From: a bacterium
GTDB taxonomy: Bacteria; UBA3054
Length of the DNA: 15,610 bases
Direction: 5' to 3'
Assembly (NCBI GenBank): GCA_017538635.1
Contig: JAFYIM010000416.1
Coordinates: 1-15,610, forward strand
Positions 15,524 through 15,610 of this stretch are shown here, piece after piece. Below the pieces are notes generated by a model. It searched no databases and had not been told where the DNA came from. It was given only the letters and a program-made list of their open reading frames with translations. The first letter of the stretch is position 1, and every line of letters starts with the position of its first letter. The position numbers and the translations under genes are program-made.

Positions 15524-15610
15524 ATGCCTTGGGATTTCGTCTCGCTTTCCGATACGCTTCCGGAAATTATGCTCGACATGCGCTATTATTCGAGCTTCAA
15601 CTTCATCGGA
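15524..15610 (+). CDS. D-Ala-D-Ala dipeptidase-like protein (VanX/DdpX, peptidase M15), 3'-truncated by the window
   Basis: Only the first 29 codons are visible: MPWDFVSLSDTLPEIMLDMR, then YYSSFNFIG at the window end. The string (F-V-x-L-x-D/E-x-x-P-x-I-x-x-D-x-R-Y-x-x-x-x-N-F-x-G) is the N-terminal signature of Zn-dependent D-alanyl-D-alanine dipeptidases, which recycle or remove the peptidoglycan dipeptide. Catalytic residues lie beyond the window. No signal peptide and no clear Shine-Dalgarno are seen. ATG 15479 and 15497 are alternative in-frame starts, and the frame is open back to 15332 through the DUF1016 fragment. ATG 15524 is chosen because the recognisable domain starts just after it. 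The original 5' end may have been replaced when the island arrived. Confidence 0.55.
   Translation, partial: MPWDFVSLSDTLPEIMLDMRYYSSFNFIG

Noticed and set aside
4638..15610. Integrase, transposase or tRNA attachment site for the island
   Set aside because: No recombinase, insertion-sequence ends or tRNA gene could be recognised on either strand, so mobility is inferred only from composition and gene relics.

Overview
The window joins an end-on chromosomal housekeeping operon to a compact restriction-modification defence island. The organism cannot be named from this stretch alone. It is a bacterium with a fairly G+C-rich core genome. The infB-rbfA-nrnA gene order and a D-Ala-D-Ala-dipeptidase-like gene at the right edge fit many Gram-negative or PVC-type anaerobes; that is a guess, not an identification.

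Region 1 (1-4460) is the 3' part of infB (translation initiation factor IF-2), then rbfA (30S maturation), an NrnA-like DHH phosphoesterase, and an atypical thioredoxin-reductase-like flavoprotein. All run on the + strand with 1-bp gaps or short overlaps, so they look like one transcript. It ends at a strong hairpin terminator (4461-4492), backed by a second small hairpin with a T run (4499-4518).

Region 2 (about 4519-14551) is a Type I restriction-modification operon carrying accessory genes. A 120-bp regulatory stretch has two extended -10 boxes, a 7-codon mini-ORF and two ACATGT-core palindromes flanking the proximal -10 box. It is followed by hsdM (methyltransferase), a DUF1016/YhcG-type PD-(D/E)XK nuclease, hsdS (specificity subunit), a 782-aa zinc-hook SMC-like ATPase related to the RloC/PrrC anticodon-nuclease group, a 38-codon relic of a Bro-N/DinD-like protein, and hsdR (motor and endonuclease). 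hsdM, the DUF1016 gene and hsdS overlap by 4 bp each, and the ATPase follows hsdS after 1 bp. A RadC-family JAMM protein follows hsdR closely.

Region 3 (15323-15610) holds a second, decayed DUF1016 fragment of a different subtype. It runs in frame into the start of a VanX/DdpX-like dipeptidase that continues past the window.

As a system: HsdM and HsdS methylate the host, and HsdR with both cuts unmodified DNA. By analogy with PrrC and RloC, the ATPase could be a second-line RNA-targeting response if restriction fails. DUF1016 and RadC-like genes are recurrent passengers of such loci with unproven roles. The two relics, the A+T-rich ATPase gene, the palindromic repeats inside the DUF1016 and hsdS coding regions, and the mosaic hsdS point to active turnover of modules in this locus.
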